From assembly GCA_016285885.1 (NCBI GenBank), contig JAEERP010000004.1, positions 186,001 to 250,000 of the forward strand: DNA of 64,000 nt. The letters run 5' to 3'. Of the stretch, positions 51,760-61,613 are shown in pieces. Numbering within the stretch: the stretch's first letter is position 1; every line of letters starts with the position of its first letter. The DNA is from Paludibacteraceae bacterium. GTDB taxonomy: Bacteria; Bacteroidota; Bacteroidia; Bacteroidales; Paludibacteraceae. The position numbers were made by a program, and so were the translations under genes. Under the pieces are notes generated by a model. The model was not told where the DNA came from, did not search any database, and was given only the letters and a program-made list of their open reading frames with translations.

Positions 51760-54700
51760 ATGAAAAAAGTTTTATTGTCTTTGACGTTACTCTGTACCGC
51801 AGGGGGACTTATGGGACGTGACATCACGGGTGTTGTCATGGATTCACAGGGACCAGTGCCAGGAGCTGACGTTGTAGTTCAGGGATCTGATGATACCAAT
51901 TATGAGATCACTGATGAAAGCGGAGAGTTTTCTATTTCCGTAGAGACTGGTGACGTTTTGGTAATCTCTTCCGAGGGATATGAAACCAAAAAAGTAAAAA
52001 TCGATTCACGTAACAGCTATACGATAACGTTGGCTACGCAAGAGACAGAGCTTGAGGCTGTTACTGTGACGGGAGATTATGGAAAGCAGAACAAGTCCGA
52101 TAGAACGGGTTCCACTTCCCAAGTCGATGGATCAAAACTTACTAGTTCGCCAACTCCATCAGTGGAGAATGCATTGGCAGGTAAGGTGTCTGGTCTTCGT
52201 GTCTCCTCAAGTTCTGGTCAGCCAGGTCAGGCGTCTACCGTCCAGATCCGTGGTGTGGGTTCATTGACGGGAAGCAATGATCCGTTGTATGTCGTTGATG
52301 GTATGCCAATCAATGGTGGAGGTAAAACGGCTTCTAACGATAACCCGTTGGCCTCAATCAACCAAAACGATATCCTCTCCATCGAGGTGTTGAAGGATGC
52401 GTCTGCAACAGCCATCTACGGTGCTCGTGCCGCAAACGGTGTCGTGATGATCACGACCAAGAGAGGAAAGAACACTAAGGAGGCAAACCAAGAGAGCTCT
52501 TCAATTTCATATGCTGGACAATTCTCTGTTTCATCTGTGTCTGACAAGTTGGACTTGATGGACTTGCAAGAGTTCGCATCTTACTACACTGACCCATATG
52601 TTGCTTCAGCTTACAACCAAACCGTAGATAAGGAGTTGGTTGCTCTCGCACGTTATGGAGGTGCAGGTACAGACTGGCAGGACGTGATGTTCCGTACGGC
52701 ACTTAGCCACAGCCACCAGGTTTCTTTGACGGGTGGAACGGACAAGACACAATACGCTTTGTCTTTGGGTTATATGAATCAGGACGGTATCCTCGTTAAT
52801 ACCGACTTCGAGCGTTTCAACTCACGTTTGAACTTGGAGAACCAAGTTAAGTCATGGTTGAGAGTCGGATTGAACATGGCGTACACGCACATGACTCAAA
52901 CCAAGCAGAACGGTTTCGATTTCGCTGACGACAACAAGTTGAGCGGTATCGGTTCAGGTAGCGCAAACGAGGAGGCTGTATATATCCAGTCTTTGATCTC
53001 TAGCCCTGCTACTTCTCCATATGATTTCAATGGAGACTATACGGAGTTGGGTTCTGCAGATCAGGAAATCAAGATGAACCCTCTTCGTGAGGCGAACTAC
53101 TCTCCAATCAACTTGAAGAAGAACAACGTTACGGGTCAAACATTCATGGCCATTAACCTTACGAAGGATTTGAACTGGAGAAACACTTTCGGTATTGACT
53201 ATTCAAGCGCAGGTGAGGGTCGTTATACGCCAGCACAAAGCTTGGGATCAAACCAACAAGAGTTTATCAATCGTGAAAACATGTACTATCGTTTCTGCTC
53301 TACTTTGAACTATGTATTGCCACAACCTCAAGACAGCAAGCATAGATTGAACGCATTGTTGGGTTACGAGGCATGGAAAGCAACTTGGGAAGGTACTTCT
53401 ACTCACAAGGGTAACTACTTGGATAACTTGAAGTACACCGACAAGAGATACCAGAACAACAACTTGGGAGATCCAGAGGGTCTTATCTCTGGTTACAAGG
53501 GTGAGCAATCAATGATGTCCGCATTCGCGCGTGTGAACTATACGCTCAACAGACGTTATTTGTTGACTGCAACCGGTCGTTTCGATGGATCATCAACTTT
53601 GGCTCCTGAGAACCGTTGGGGATTCTTCCCTTCATTCTCTTTGGCATGGAATGCTGACCAAGAGCTCTTCATGAAGAGAATCACCGCTAAGAAGAAGATC
53701 ACTCAATTGAAGCTTCGTGCTGGTTGGGGACAAACTGGTAACGCAGGAAACAACATGGGTTATATCGGTTCTTACAAGTCTGTAAATACTCAGTATGGTG
53801 CAGGTAAGGTATATGGAACATGGTTGAACCCTGATTTGATCTGGGAGACGAACTGGCAGGTTAACGCCGGTATCGACGCAAGTTTCTTCAACAACAGATT
53901 GAACCTTGTATTCGATGCCTTCTATAAGAAGAACAACGACTTGATCGTGAAGGCTGAGCCAGGTCCAACTTTGGCAAGTACGGTTAATACATACCTTTAT
54001 ACTTCAGTGCCTGATATCAACGCAGGTTCTATCAAGAACGTCGGTTTCGATGTTACCCTTTCTTCTACGAACATCAAGAAGGACGAGTTGGGCGGAAAAC
54101 CATTCGCATGGTACTCTGACTTCAACTTCTCTTTCGTACGTAACGAGGTGGTTAAGTTGCAAAGCGACTCAGCTGTGCTCGAGGGTAAGCAGTCATTCAA
54201 GACTTCTACTCGTACATATTGCGTCAGCCGTGTAGGTCACGCTCCAGGTTTGTTCTGGGGTTACAAGACCGATGGTTTGATCCAAAACTCTGATCAATTG
54301 GATCTCCTCGAGCGTGCGGATGCTACAGATGTGGGTGACTTCAACTTCGTCGATATCAACTCTGATGGTAAGATCACTGAGGCCGATAAGACATACATCG
54401 GTGACCCTAACCCAGACTTCACTTTCGGTTTAGGAAATACAGTTAACTGGGGTCCATGGTCTTTGAATGTATTCTTGACTGGTTCTTATGGCAACGACGT
54501 ATATAACTTGCTCCGTTCTAAATTGGAGGGTATGGACCGTGGTGGAATCAACCAATTGAAGACTGTCCTCAACTGCGCTCGTGTCGAGACTGATGAGAAC
54601 GGTAAGAAGTACATCTCTAATTCTTCTACGAATATCCCTCGTCCAAACTCAGTTGCTGAGGGTCGTAACGTCGCAAATGTTGTGTCAGATCGTTATGTTG

Positions 54701-54945
54701 AGGATGCTTCATACATCCGTATCCAATCAATCGGACTTTCATACACTGTTCCTTCTGAGTCTGTAAAGAAGATCGGTTTGAACAACTTGAGAGTGTCATT
54801 CAGCGTTCAAAACGTTGCTACGTTCACGAACTATTCTGGTTTGAATCCTGAGGTTCCAAACATCAGCGCAATTAACCAAGGTGTTGACACTGGTAGCTAT
54901 CCATTGTCTAGATCTTATGTTATTGGTGTGAATTTTGATTTCTAA
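51760..54945 (+). CDS. SusC-type TonB-dependent outer-membrane transporter
   Basis: A 1061-residue SusC-like transporter. After a signal peptide (1-19) comes a carboxypeptidase-like domain (DITGVVMDSQGPVPGADVVV, about 20-95), a TonB-box/plug region (VENALAGKVSGLRVSSSSGQ, GVGSLTGSNDPLYVVDGMPI, SIEVLKDASATAIYGARAAN) and a long barrel ending in SYVIGVNFDF. The SusC-signature LYVVDG and EVLKDASATAIYG are present. It imports oligosaccharides, or in some systems peptides, across the outer membrane with the SusD lid encoded next. Strong codon bias suggests high expression. Substrate unknown because no degradative enzyme is adjacent. Confidence 0.95.
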   Translation: MKKVLLSLTLLCTAGGLMGRDITGVVMDSQGPVPGADVVVQGSDDTNYEITDESGEFSISVETGDVLVISSEGYETKKVKIDSRNSYTITLATQETELEAVTVTGDYGKQNKSDRTGSTSQVDGSKLTSSPTPSVENALAGKVSGLRVSSSSGQPGQASTVQIRGVGSLTGSNDPLYVVDGMPINGGGKTASNDNPLASINQNDILSIEVLKDASATAIYGARAANGVVMITTKRGKNTKEANQESSSISYAGQFSVSSVSDKLDLMDLQEFASYYTDPYVASAYNQTVDKELVALARYGGAGTDWQDVMFRTALSHSHQVSLTGGTDKTQYALSLGYMNQDGILVNTDFERFNSRLNLENQVKSWLRVGLNMAYTHMTQTKQNGFDFADDNKLSGIGSGSANEEAVYIQSLISSPATSPYDFNGDYTELGSADQEIKMNPLREANYSPINLKKNNVTGQTFMAINLTKDLNWRNTFGIDYSSAGEGRYTPAQSLGSNQQEFINRENMYYRFCSTLNYVLPQPQDSKHRLNALLGYEAWKATWEGTSTHKGNYLDNLKYTDKRYQNNNLGDPEGLISGYKGEQSMMSAFARVNYTLNRRYLLTATGRFDGSSTLAPENRWGFFPSFSLAWNADQELFMKRITAKKKITQLKLRAGWGQTGNAGNNMGYIGSYKSVNTQYGAGKVYGTWLNPDLIWETNWQVNAGIDASFFNNRLNLVFDAFYKKNNDLIVKAEPGPTLASTVNTYLYTSVPDINAGSIKNVGFDVTLSSTNIKKDELGGKPFAWYSDFNFSFVRNEVVKLQSDSAVLEGKQSFKTSTRTYCVSRVGHAPGLFWGYKTDGLIQNSDQLDLLERADATDVGDFNFVDINSDGKITEADKTYIGDPNPDFTFGLGNTVNWGPWSLNVFLTGSYGNDVYNLLRSKLEGMDRGGINQLKTVLNCARVETDENGKKYISNSSTNIPRPNSVAEGRNVANVVSDRYVEDASYIRIQSIGLSYTVPSESVKKIGLNNLRVSFSVQNVATFTNYSGLNPEVPNISAINQGVDTGSYPLSRSYVIGVNFDF

Positions 54946-54964
54946 TTAATAAAGAATTTTCGGT

Positions 54965-56908
54965 ATGAAATTGCATAATATTAAATATAAATCTTTACTG
55001 TGGGGGTTGGGAGCGTTGGCTTTCTGCACTACATCATGTAAGGATTTCCTTGATGTGGATGTACTTGACCAGTATAGTACTGAGTCTGTTGGTACGTACC
55101 AAGATTGTATGACATTGACTAAGCCTTTGTATGGCGGATATCTTTGGACAGAGTATGAAAGTAAGTTCGCATGGTGCGTGAACGAGGGTCTCCCTGGTGT
55201 ACTCTTCAATGTGCATCAGGAGGAGGGCGCTTTGTTCCTTCTTTCTATCGGTGCTGATAACCCGATCCTGTTGGAGGGCTATAGGTCTTTGTATTCAGGT
55301 GTGATTGCGATCAGCAACCAGGTTATTGACAAGGTCAGCGCTATGGAGACGAATGCTTCTTTGACGGAGTCACAGAAGTTACAGGCCATGGCTGAGGCCC
55401 GTTTGTTCAGGGGTTATGCGCACTTCCTCGCAACAGAGTACTTCGGCGAGGCTCCATTGGTTATGCATAGTTCCAAAAACATCTCTGAGAATGTGACTCT
55501 CCCACGTGTGTCTCGTAAAACTTTGTACACGGCTATCGAGAACGATCTTAAGTTCGCTGAGCAATATCTGCCAGAGACTCCTTCTGAGAACTGGAGAGCA
55601 AGCAAATACTCTGCGAAGGCTTTGTTGGCAAAACTCTATTTGACGATGGGTTCTTGTGTGGCTGACCTTCCTGGCGCTACTTATCCTTTCAAGGTTTCAG
55701 CTGCCGAGTCTCAAGCCTACATGAATAAGGTAGTTGAGTTGACTTCTGAGGTGATCGATAAGATGGGTTCAGCTGCGTTGACCTCTCATGCAGACATCTT
55801 CTCTGCGGAGGGACGTAATGCTCCTTGCTCCGAGACAGTCTTCGCTTTGTACTGGAGATTGGGTTCTTATGGCGAGGGTTCCGCTTATCAAGCTCAAATG
55901 GCGCCTGAGTCTATCTGGAGCCCAGGTTCTGGTTGGGGTTCAGGAAAGGGAATCTCTTACACCTTGTTCAACTCTTTCGAGAAGACAGACCCTCGTTTGT
56001 ACGAGTTGTGTTTCGTCGCAGACCACGAGTACACTACGGTCAATGGTGTTAGGGTTTACTATGGACCTAACTACAGCGCATACGACCCTAAGGTGGATCA
56101 TGTGAAGACTGGTTCTGATTTCTTGAACACAGGACAATGTCTTTTGAATAATGTTAAGAAGTATATTTGGGGTGTGGATGGTACGATGACCAACCCTACT
56201 GTAGGTATGGCTACTGACCGTCGTCAGGATGTTATCCGTCTTTCTGATGTGTTCATGATGCGTGCGGAGGCTAAGATGGCCCTTGAGAACATGAGCGTTA
56301 CCGCAAAATGTTCTTCTGGTCTTGATGACATCAACGCAGTGTTGAAAGCTCATGGCGCTTCTCCAGTTAGCTCTATCGCATTCTTCGACGATATGGAGCA
56401 ACAAGCTACTGATTATAAATTCAACGTGAAGATCGACGATGGTGCTCCAAGAGCGTTCACAGTTCATGGAGACAGACCGATGTACCACAACTTGGTTCGT
56501 GCCGACCTCATGCAACAACGTCGTAAGGAGTTCGCTATGGAAGGTCATGCTTGGTTGGATTTGAAGCGTTTCTTCTATCGTGATCCTGTGATGGCTGAGA
56601 AGTTCATGTACCAAATGGACCGTGGTATTCAATTCTCTCAAAACCCTGAGGTTCAAGACGAGTCTATGTTCCAGATAGAGGATGGTTACTTGCGTCGTGA
56701 TCTTGTCTATGGGTTGAACGTAGAGTTGAAAAAGGCTAATCCGTCAGGCGATTACAATACGGGTGATAAAGAACCTACAGTGTTCGTTCCAACGTTTATT
56801 GAGCGAAAATATTGGTATTTGCCAATCCCTGCATCTGCTAAGGCTTATTTGCTTCCTGACATTTTGGATGTGCCTGGACAGGTGTTGGATCAAACCTACC
56901 CTTATTAA
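54965..56908 (+). CDS. SusD-type surface glycan-binding lipoprotein
   Basis: A 647-residue SusD/RagB-family lipoprotein. The signal peptide and lipobox appear as LAFCTTSC (Cys-25 or nearby), followed by KDFLDVDVLDQYS, the conserved SusD beginning. ALFLLSIGAD, SLTESQKLQAMAEARLFRGYAHF (in two parts: ESQKLQAMAEARLFRGY, AHFLATEYFGEAPL) and the C-terminal RRKEFAMEGHAWLDLKRF are typical TPR-like elements of the family. SusD caps the SusC barrel and binds the ligand. It lies 19 bases behind SusC and forms the standard transporter pair. At 647 residues it is longer than the 550 or so of SusD. Confidence 0.93.
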   Translation: MKLHNIKYKSLLWGLGALAFCTTSCKDFLDVDVLDQYSTESVGTYQDCMTLTKPLYGGYLWTEYESKFAWCVNEGLPGVLFNVHQEEGALFLLSIGADNPILLEGYRSLYSGVIAISNQVIDKVSAMETNASLTESQKLQAMAEARLFRGYAHFLATEYFGEAPLVMHSSKNISENVTLPRVSRKTLYTAIENDLKFAEQYLPETPSENWRASKYSAKALLAKLYLTMGSCVADLPGATYPFKVSAAESQAYMNKVVELTSEVIDKMGSAALTSHADIFSAEGRNAPCSETVFALYWRLGSYGEGSAYQAQMAPESIWSPGSGWGSGKGISYTLFNSFEKTDPRLYELCFVADHEYTTVNGVRVYYGPNYSAYDPKVDHVKTGSDFLNTGQCLLNNVKKYIWGVDGTMTNPTVGMATDRRQDVIRLSDVFMMRAEAKMALENMSVTAKCSSGLDDINAVLKAHGASPVSSIAFFDDMEQQATDYKFNVKIDDGAPRAFTVHGDRPMYHNLVRADLMQQRRKEFAMEGHAWLDLKRFFYRDPVMAEKFMYQMDRGIQFSQNPEVQDESMFQIEDGYLRRDLVYGLNVELKKANPSGDYNTGDKEPTVFVPTFIERKYWYLPIPASAKAYLLPDILDVPGQVLDQTYPY

Positions 56909-56929
56909 TGATTTAAAATTATTTGTAAA

Positions 56930-58498
56930 ATGAGAATGAAATATGGCTTTTTTGCATCGGTAGCCTCTTTGGCGCTTGCGACCGCTGGATTCTTTTCTTC
57001 CTGCGAGGACAAGTGTGTGGGTTGCCAATGTGATTCATTCGTAGTTGACCAAGTTGTCAATGCGGATTCTATGGACGTGGCTTTGACCGAGTTGTCATCT
57101 AACACCACTGTCGTGATTTTGGGATCAGGACTCGCTACCGCCAATGGTATTTATTTGGTGGATGCTGAGAACAACAGATACCCAGTCGCTTTGAACCCTA
57201 CATTCGTGACGGATAACGCAATCGTTGTCACTTTGGATAGCGACGCTGACAACTTGCGTACGGAGAGACTTCTCGTGACTTCAACGGGTGGTTGTGAGAA
57301 ATATGTGGAATTGGCTAAGCCAGTTCCTGCTCCTTCTATTAAGATGTTCTACTCTGAGTTCGTTCCTGATGGTGACACTTTGAGAATCGCTGGTAGCGCC
57401 TTCTTGAATGTGCCTGGTGATGAGTTGAAGGTATACTTCTATGACAAGAACGATAACAAGATCGAGGCTAAGTATACGAAGGCTCATGGCGACAATGAAC
57501 TCTTGGTTATTGTTCCAGCGGGTGTGGCTGACTCTAAGCCTGTAACTGTTTCTAACAGATTCGGTGAGGCTACTAGCTCTATGTTGTTCCGTGATACAAG
57601 AAATATCTTCTTGGATTTCGACAAGGTGGTCGCTGGTGACCAACATGGTGCTTTGGAACCTTTCACGTTTGACTGGAACAAGTATGTGACAGGTAGTGCG
57701 TCTGCATCTGTATACAACAGTATGTTGGATGCTATGGGTGGCAAGATGCCTGCTCCATGTAACGGCTATTACGCGGCTATCACTTCTACAGGTGACGGTT
57801 TCGGATTCAAGGAGGATGAGATGATCTATTTCACTCCTAAGTCTCAGGGTCTCGAGAATGTTAGCTTGCTGGGTCAATTCGCTAGCGAGGACTTGGAGAA
57901 CCTCCTCTTGAAGTTCGAGGTTTTCGTTCCTTCTCAAATTCCATTGGGCGCATGGTTCTATGTGGTATTCTCTGGTTATGGCGCTGAGATCGAGGATGAT
58001 TGTTATGAGATCTATGACATGCCTCACTACGGATACTATAGCCGTGACCTTACCAAGGTGGATGAGTTCGTGACCGCCACAGCTACTTGTAACCCTCTCG
58101 GCGAAGGTGTCCCTGCTGCTTGGTTGAACATGACTACTTTGTCTGTGGATGACACTAAGTCTGACCCTGCCGTTTCTTTGTCTAAGGCATTCGATACGGG
58201 TGGCAAATGGATGACTGTCGCAGTTCCTTTGACGAAGGCTTACTTCAAACAAGATGTTAGCTCTTGGGGTCTTGCTACGAATGAGAACTATGTGTCTTGT
58301 GGTATTTTGAAGAAGGAGAGAGACTTCGGTAACTTCTTAATCCACTGCGATGCTAATGGTTTCCAATCCCAAGCTGCTAACTTCAACGGTAAACTCTTCT
58401 GTGCATTCGATAACTTCCGTATCGTCCCTGAGGACAACGGTGGTGTTCGTTTCTCGAAGTACTATGGTGCTACTCCAGCATCTAAGTATCCTTTCTAA
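56930..58498 (+). CDS. Surface glycan-binding protein-like lipoprotein
   Basis: A 522-residue exported lipoprotein in the position of a SusE/SGBP gene. The signal sequence ATAGFFSSCEDKC gives a lipidated cysteine near residue 25. Ig-like domains are visible at about 50-125 (AVILGSGL-type strands such as TVVILGSGLATANGIYLVD) and 135-225 (IKMFYSEFVPDGDTLRIAGS, an IPT/TIG-like start). The last 290 residues resemble the C-terminal domain of SGBP-B-type proteins (FLDFDKVVAGDQHGALEPF). A CxxCxC pattern follows the lipobox (EDKCVGCQC), which is odd. It is co-transcribed with SusC/SusD, 22 bases after SusD, and should bind the glycan at the cell surface. Confidence 0.8.
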   Translation: MRMKYGFFASVASLALATAGFFSSCEDKCVGCQCDSFVVDQVVNADSMDVALTELSSNTTVVILGSGLATANGIYLVDAENNRYPVALNPTFVTDNAIVVTLDSDADNLRTERLLVTSTGGCEKYVELAKPVPAPSIKMFYSEFVPDGDTLRIAGSAFLNVPGDELKVYFYDKNDNKIEAKYTKAHGDNELLVIVPAGVADSKPVTVSNRFGEATSSMLFRDTRNIFLDFDKVVAGDQHGALEPFTFDWNKYVTGSASASVYNSMLDAMGGKMPAPCNGYYAAITSTGDGFGFKEDEMIYFTPKSQGLENVSLLGQFASEDLENLLLKFEVFVPSQIPLGAWFYVVFSGYGAEIEDDCYEIYDMPHYGYYSRDLTKVDEFVTATATCNPLGEGVPAAWLNMTTLSVDDTKSDPAVSLSKAFDTGGKWMTVAVPLTKAYFKQDVSSWGLATNENYVSCGILKKERDFGNFLIHCDANGFQSQAANFNGKLFCAFDNFRIVPEDNGGVRFSKYYGATPASKYPF

Positions 58499-58574
58499 TG
58501 GATGTTTATCCTTGAATTGGTCTAACCAACGTTTGCTCTTGAGCTAGTTGGTGAAACTAAAATAGAATCTTACG

Positions 58575-58617
58575 GAACATCATTGTGGGGCTTCCCCGCA
58601 ATGATGTTCTTTTTTTG
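58575..58617 (+). terminator. Terminator of the SusC/SusD unit
   Basis: A 16-bp stem (arms 58575-58590 and 58594-58609, one G-T pair) with a 3-base loop is followed by a run of eight T. Confidence 0.95.
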
Positions 58618-58751
58618 TCTCTCTTCGAGCTCTCCTTGCGAGTGCCGCCCTTGCATCTGGGCTGCGTTGACATCTGTCGGGGCATCCATCCTCCTCTAAA
58701 CATTTCTCCCTTTTTTGTTCGGAAAATGTTTTTAGTTTCGTTTGTTTTCCC

Positions 58752-58759
58752 TATCTTTG
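58752..58759 (+). promoter_or_regulatory. tRNA-Leu -7 promoter box
   Basis: TATCTTTG followed by CG, a perfect box, 17 bases before the mature tRNA-Leu. Confidence 0.7.
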
Positions 58760-58775
58760 CGCTCGCTAAGCCAAT

Positions 58776-58857
58776 GCGGATATGGCGAAATTGGTAGACG
58801 CGTCAGACTTAGGATCTGATACCGTAAGGCGTATGGGTTCGAGTCCCTTTATCCGCA
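58776..58857 (+). tRNA. tRNA-Leu (anticodon TAG)
   Basis: An 82-base class II tRNA with acceptor arms GCGGATA/TATCCGC and discriminator A, anticodon loop CTTAGGA (TAG, reads CTA), a variable arm of about 12 bases (TACCGTAAGGCGTA) and T-arm GGGTTCGAGTCCC. The CCA end is not encoded. Confidence 0.95.
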
Positions 58858-58858
58858 C

Positions 58859-58890
58859 AAGGTGGGAGTTGTTTCAACTTCCACCTTTTT
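58859..58890 (+). terminator. tRNA-Leu terminator
   Basis: A 13-bp stem with arms at 58859-58871 and 58875-58887 followed by T-rich sequence. Confidence 0.88.
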
Positions 58891-58950
58891 CTTTTTCTGT
58901 TTCTCCCAATTATTTTGTAAATTCGTCCCCAAATTCAAAATCATGTTGCT

Positions 58951-61602
58951 ATGTCGGACGAAACTAAAGGCACTAACGAAGAATTGGATGGCGTGACGGA
59001 CGGAGAGGTGGTTGAGACTTCCTCCAATTCCTCCTATGAGGTGCCGGAGAATACCGATTCTCAGGATATTTTCCATCATATCCCAGGCATGTATAGGACA
59101 TGGTTCTTGGATTATGCTTCGTACGTGATCTTAGAGCGTGCGGTGCCCCATTTGGACGACGGTCTGAAGCCTGTTCAGCGTCGTATCCTCCATTCCATGA
59201 AACGCTTGGACGACGGCCGCTACAATAAGGTGGCTAACATCGTCGGTCACACCATGCAGTTCCACCCGCATGGCGACGCCTCTATCGGTGGTGCGTTGGT
59301 GACATTGGGCCAGAAGGACCTCCTGATCGATTGCCAGGGAAACTGGGGAAACATCCTTACGGGCGATAGCGCGGCCGCTCCTCGTTACATCGAGGCACGC
59401 CTTTCGAAGTTCGCCCTCGATGTGGTCTTCAGCCCTAAGGTGACGGAATGGAAGGCCTCATACGATGGACGAAACAAGGAGCCGATCACCTTGCCGGTGA
59501 AGTTCCCTCTCTTGCTCGCACAAGGCGTTGAGGGTATCGCGGTCGGCCTCTCTTCTAAGATATTGCCTCATAACTTCAATGAGATACTGGATGCCGCTGT
59601 GGCATACCTGAACGATGAACCGTTCGAACTCTACCCGGACTTTCAAACAGGCGGTCTGATAGACGTCTCCCACTACAATGATGGAGAGCGTGGCGGTAGG
59701 GTGCGTGTCCGCGCGAAAATCAGTAAGATTGATAATAAGACGCTGGTCATCAACGATATACCATACGGTAAGACAACGAATGTGTTGATTGATTCTATCC
59801 TGAAGGCGAACGAGAAGGGTAAGATCAATATCCGCAAGGTGGAGGATAACACGTCCGACCATGCGGAGATCATCATCCATTTGGAGAGCAAGACCTCGTC
59901 CGACAAGACGATCGATGCGCTCTATGCCTTCACGGATTGCGAGGTGAACATCTCGCCTTGCTGTTGCGTCATCCACGACAAAAAACCTATGTTCACCAAT
60001 GTCTCGAGCATGTTGAAGATGTCGGTGGACCGTACGAAGGAGCTGTTGCGCCGGGAGTTGCTCATCCAACGTGGGGAGTTGCTGGAGCAGTTGCACTATT
60101 GCTCGTTGGAGAAGATATTCATCGAGGAGCGCATCTACAAGGACAAGAAGTTCGAGGAGAGCAAGAACGTCGATGCCGCCTTGGATCATATCGCCACCCG
60201 CTTGGAGCCGTTCCGTTCGCTGTTCGTTCGGGATGTGACGAGGGAAGACCTGCAGCGACTGTTGGAAATCAAGATGGCGCGTATCCTCAAGTTCAATTCG
60301 GACAAGTCGGAGGAGCAGATCGTCGCGTTGAAGCAACAGATCGAGAGCGTGGATTACAACTTGGAGCATCTTGTTGCGTTCACCATCGCATGGTATAAGT
60401 CTCTGAAGAACAAGTACGGGGAGAAGTATCCTCGTTTGACCGAGATCCGTAACTTCGAGACGATTGAGGCCTCCAAGGTGGTCGAGGCGAACGAGAAACT
60501 CTATGTGAACTGGGCGGAGGGCTTTGTAGGAACCGCCTTGAAGAAGGACGATTTTGTATGCAATTGCTCGGATATCGATGATATCATCCTCATCCATAAG
60601 GATGGTAAGTATCAGATCATCAAAGTGCCTGACAAGAAATATGTGGGCAAGGATATTATCCATGTGAACGTCTTCCGAAAGAATGATAAGCGCACAGTCT
60701 ACAATGTGGCCTATCGGGACGGGAAGAGCGGTTTCAATTACCTCAAACGTTTTGCGATAACGGGTGTCTCAAGGGATAAGGATTATGATATCACGCAGGG
60801 AACGCCTGGTTCGAAGATTCTCTATTTCTCCGCGAACTCCAATGCGGAGGCGGAGACGATACATGTGGTGTTGAAGCCTCGTCTGCGCCTGAAGGTGTCG
60901 GCTTTCGACCGTGATTTCGGCGAGATAGCCATCAAGGGTCGCCAATCCATGGGTAACATTCTGACCAAGAACGAGGTGATGCGTATCACGCTGAAGCAGC
61001 GCGGCTCTTCCACGTTAGGTGGACGTTCCGTATGGTTCGACAGGGATGTGCTCCGCCTGAACTATGACGGCAGGGGAGAGCCTCTTGGCGACTTCCAGTC
61101 GGAGGATAAGATCCTTGTCGTCTCTTCCAAGGGTGAATATTACCTCTCCGGGTTCGAGGATACCAACCATTTCGACGAGGATGTTAAGATCGTGGAGAAA
61201 TTCGATCCGGAGAAGATCTGGACGGTGGCTCTCTTCGATGCCAACGAAGGCTTCAAGTACCTGAAGCGTTTCCGCTTTGAGGTGACGAGCAAGCGCCAGA
61301 ACTTTATTGGCGAGAATCCGAAGTCGGTGATGTTGCTGATCACGGATACCTATTACCCTCGTTTGAAGCTCGTCTTTGGCGGAAAGGATGCGCATCGTGA
61401 ACCATTGGAGATCGATGCGGATGAGTTTATCGGTGTGAAGGGTATGAAGGCGAAGGGAAAACGTTTGCATACGTGGGAGATACAAAGTGTGGAGGAACTG
61501 GAACCGTTACGTTTCCCGGAAAAGAGTGAGGATGGATATGAGTCGTCTGACGAATCAGAGGAGGATGCCTCCCAAGCAAATGACCAACCAACTTTGTTCT
61601 AA
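58951..61602 (+). CDS. DNA topoisomerase IV/gyrase subunit A
   Basis: An 883-residue type IIA topoisomerase A subunit, which cuts and rejoins DNA to separate chromosomes or change supercoiling. MYRTWFLDYASYVILERAVP and GLKPVQRRILHSMKRL are the GyrA/ParC start, and SAAAPRYIEARLSKFALD holds the catalytic tyrosine (about residue 149). FHPHGDASIGGALV and NWGNILTGDSAAAP surround the quinolone-determining region. The C-terminal part (about 540-850) forms a beta-pinwheel with repeats; the tail is acidic. Bacteroidota often carry this second A subunit, annotated as ParC, besides gyrA. No parE is adjacent, so gyrase and topoisomerase IV cannot be separated with certainty. Confidence 0.88.
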   Translation: MSDETKGTNEELDGVTDGEVVETSSNSSYEVPENTDSQDIFHHIPGMYRTWFLDYASYVILERAVPHLDDGLKPVQRRILHSMKRLDDGRYNKVANIVGHTMQFHPHGDASIGGALVTLGQKDLLIDCQGNWGNILTGDSAAAPRYIEARLSKFALDVVFSPKVTEWKASYDGRNKEPITLPVKFPLLLAQGVEGIAVGLSSKILPHNFNEILDAAVAYLNDEPFELYPDFQTGGLIDVSHYNDGERGGRVRVRAKISKIDNKTLVINDIPYGKTTNVLIDSILKANEKGKINIRKVEDNTSDHAEIIIHLESKTSSDKTIDALYAFTDCEVNISPCCCVIHDKKPMFTNVSSMLKMSVDRTKELLRRELLIQRGELLEQLHYCSLEKIFIEERIYKDKKFEESKNVDAALDHIATRLEPFRSLFVRDVTREDLQRLLEIKMARILKFNSDKSEEQIVALKQQIESVDYNLEHLVAFTIAWYKSLKNKYGEKYPRLTEIRNFETIEASKVVEANEKLYVNWAEGFVGTALKKDDFVCNCSDIDDIILIHKDGKYQIIKVPDKKYVGKDIIHVNVFRKNDKRTVYNVAYRDGKSGFNYLKRFAITGVSRDKDYDITQGTPGSKILYFSANSNAEAETIHVVLKPRLRLKVSAFDRDFGEIAIKGRQSMGNILTKNEVMRITLKQRGSSTLGGRSVWFDRDVLRLNYDGRGEPLGDFQSEDKILVVSSKGEYYLSGFEDTNHFDEDVKIVEKFDPEKIWTVALFDANEGFKYLKRFRFEVTSKRQNFIGENPKSVMLLITDTYYPRLKLVFGGKDAHREPLEIDADEFIGVKGMKAKGKRLHTWEIQSVEELEPLRFPEKSEDGYESSDESEEDASQANDQPTLF

Positions 61603-61613
61603 TATAATAATCT

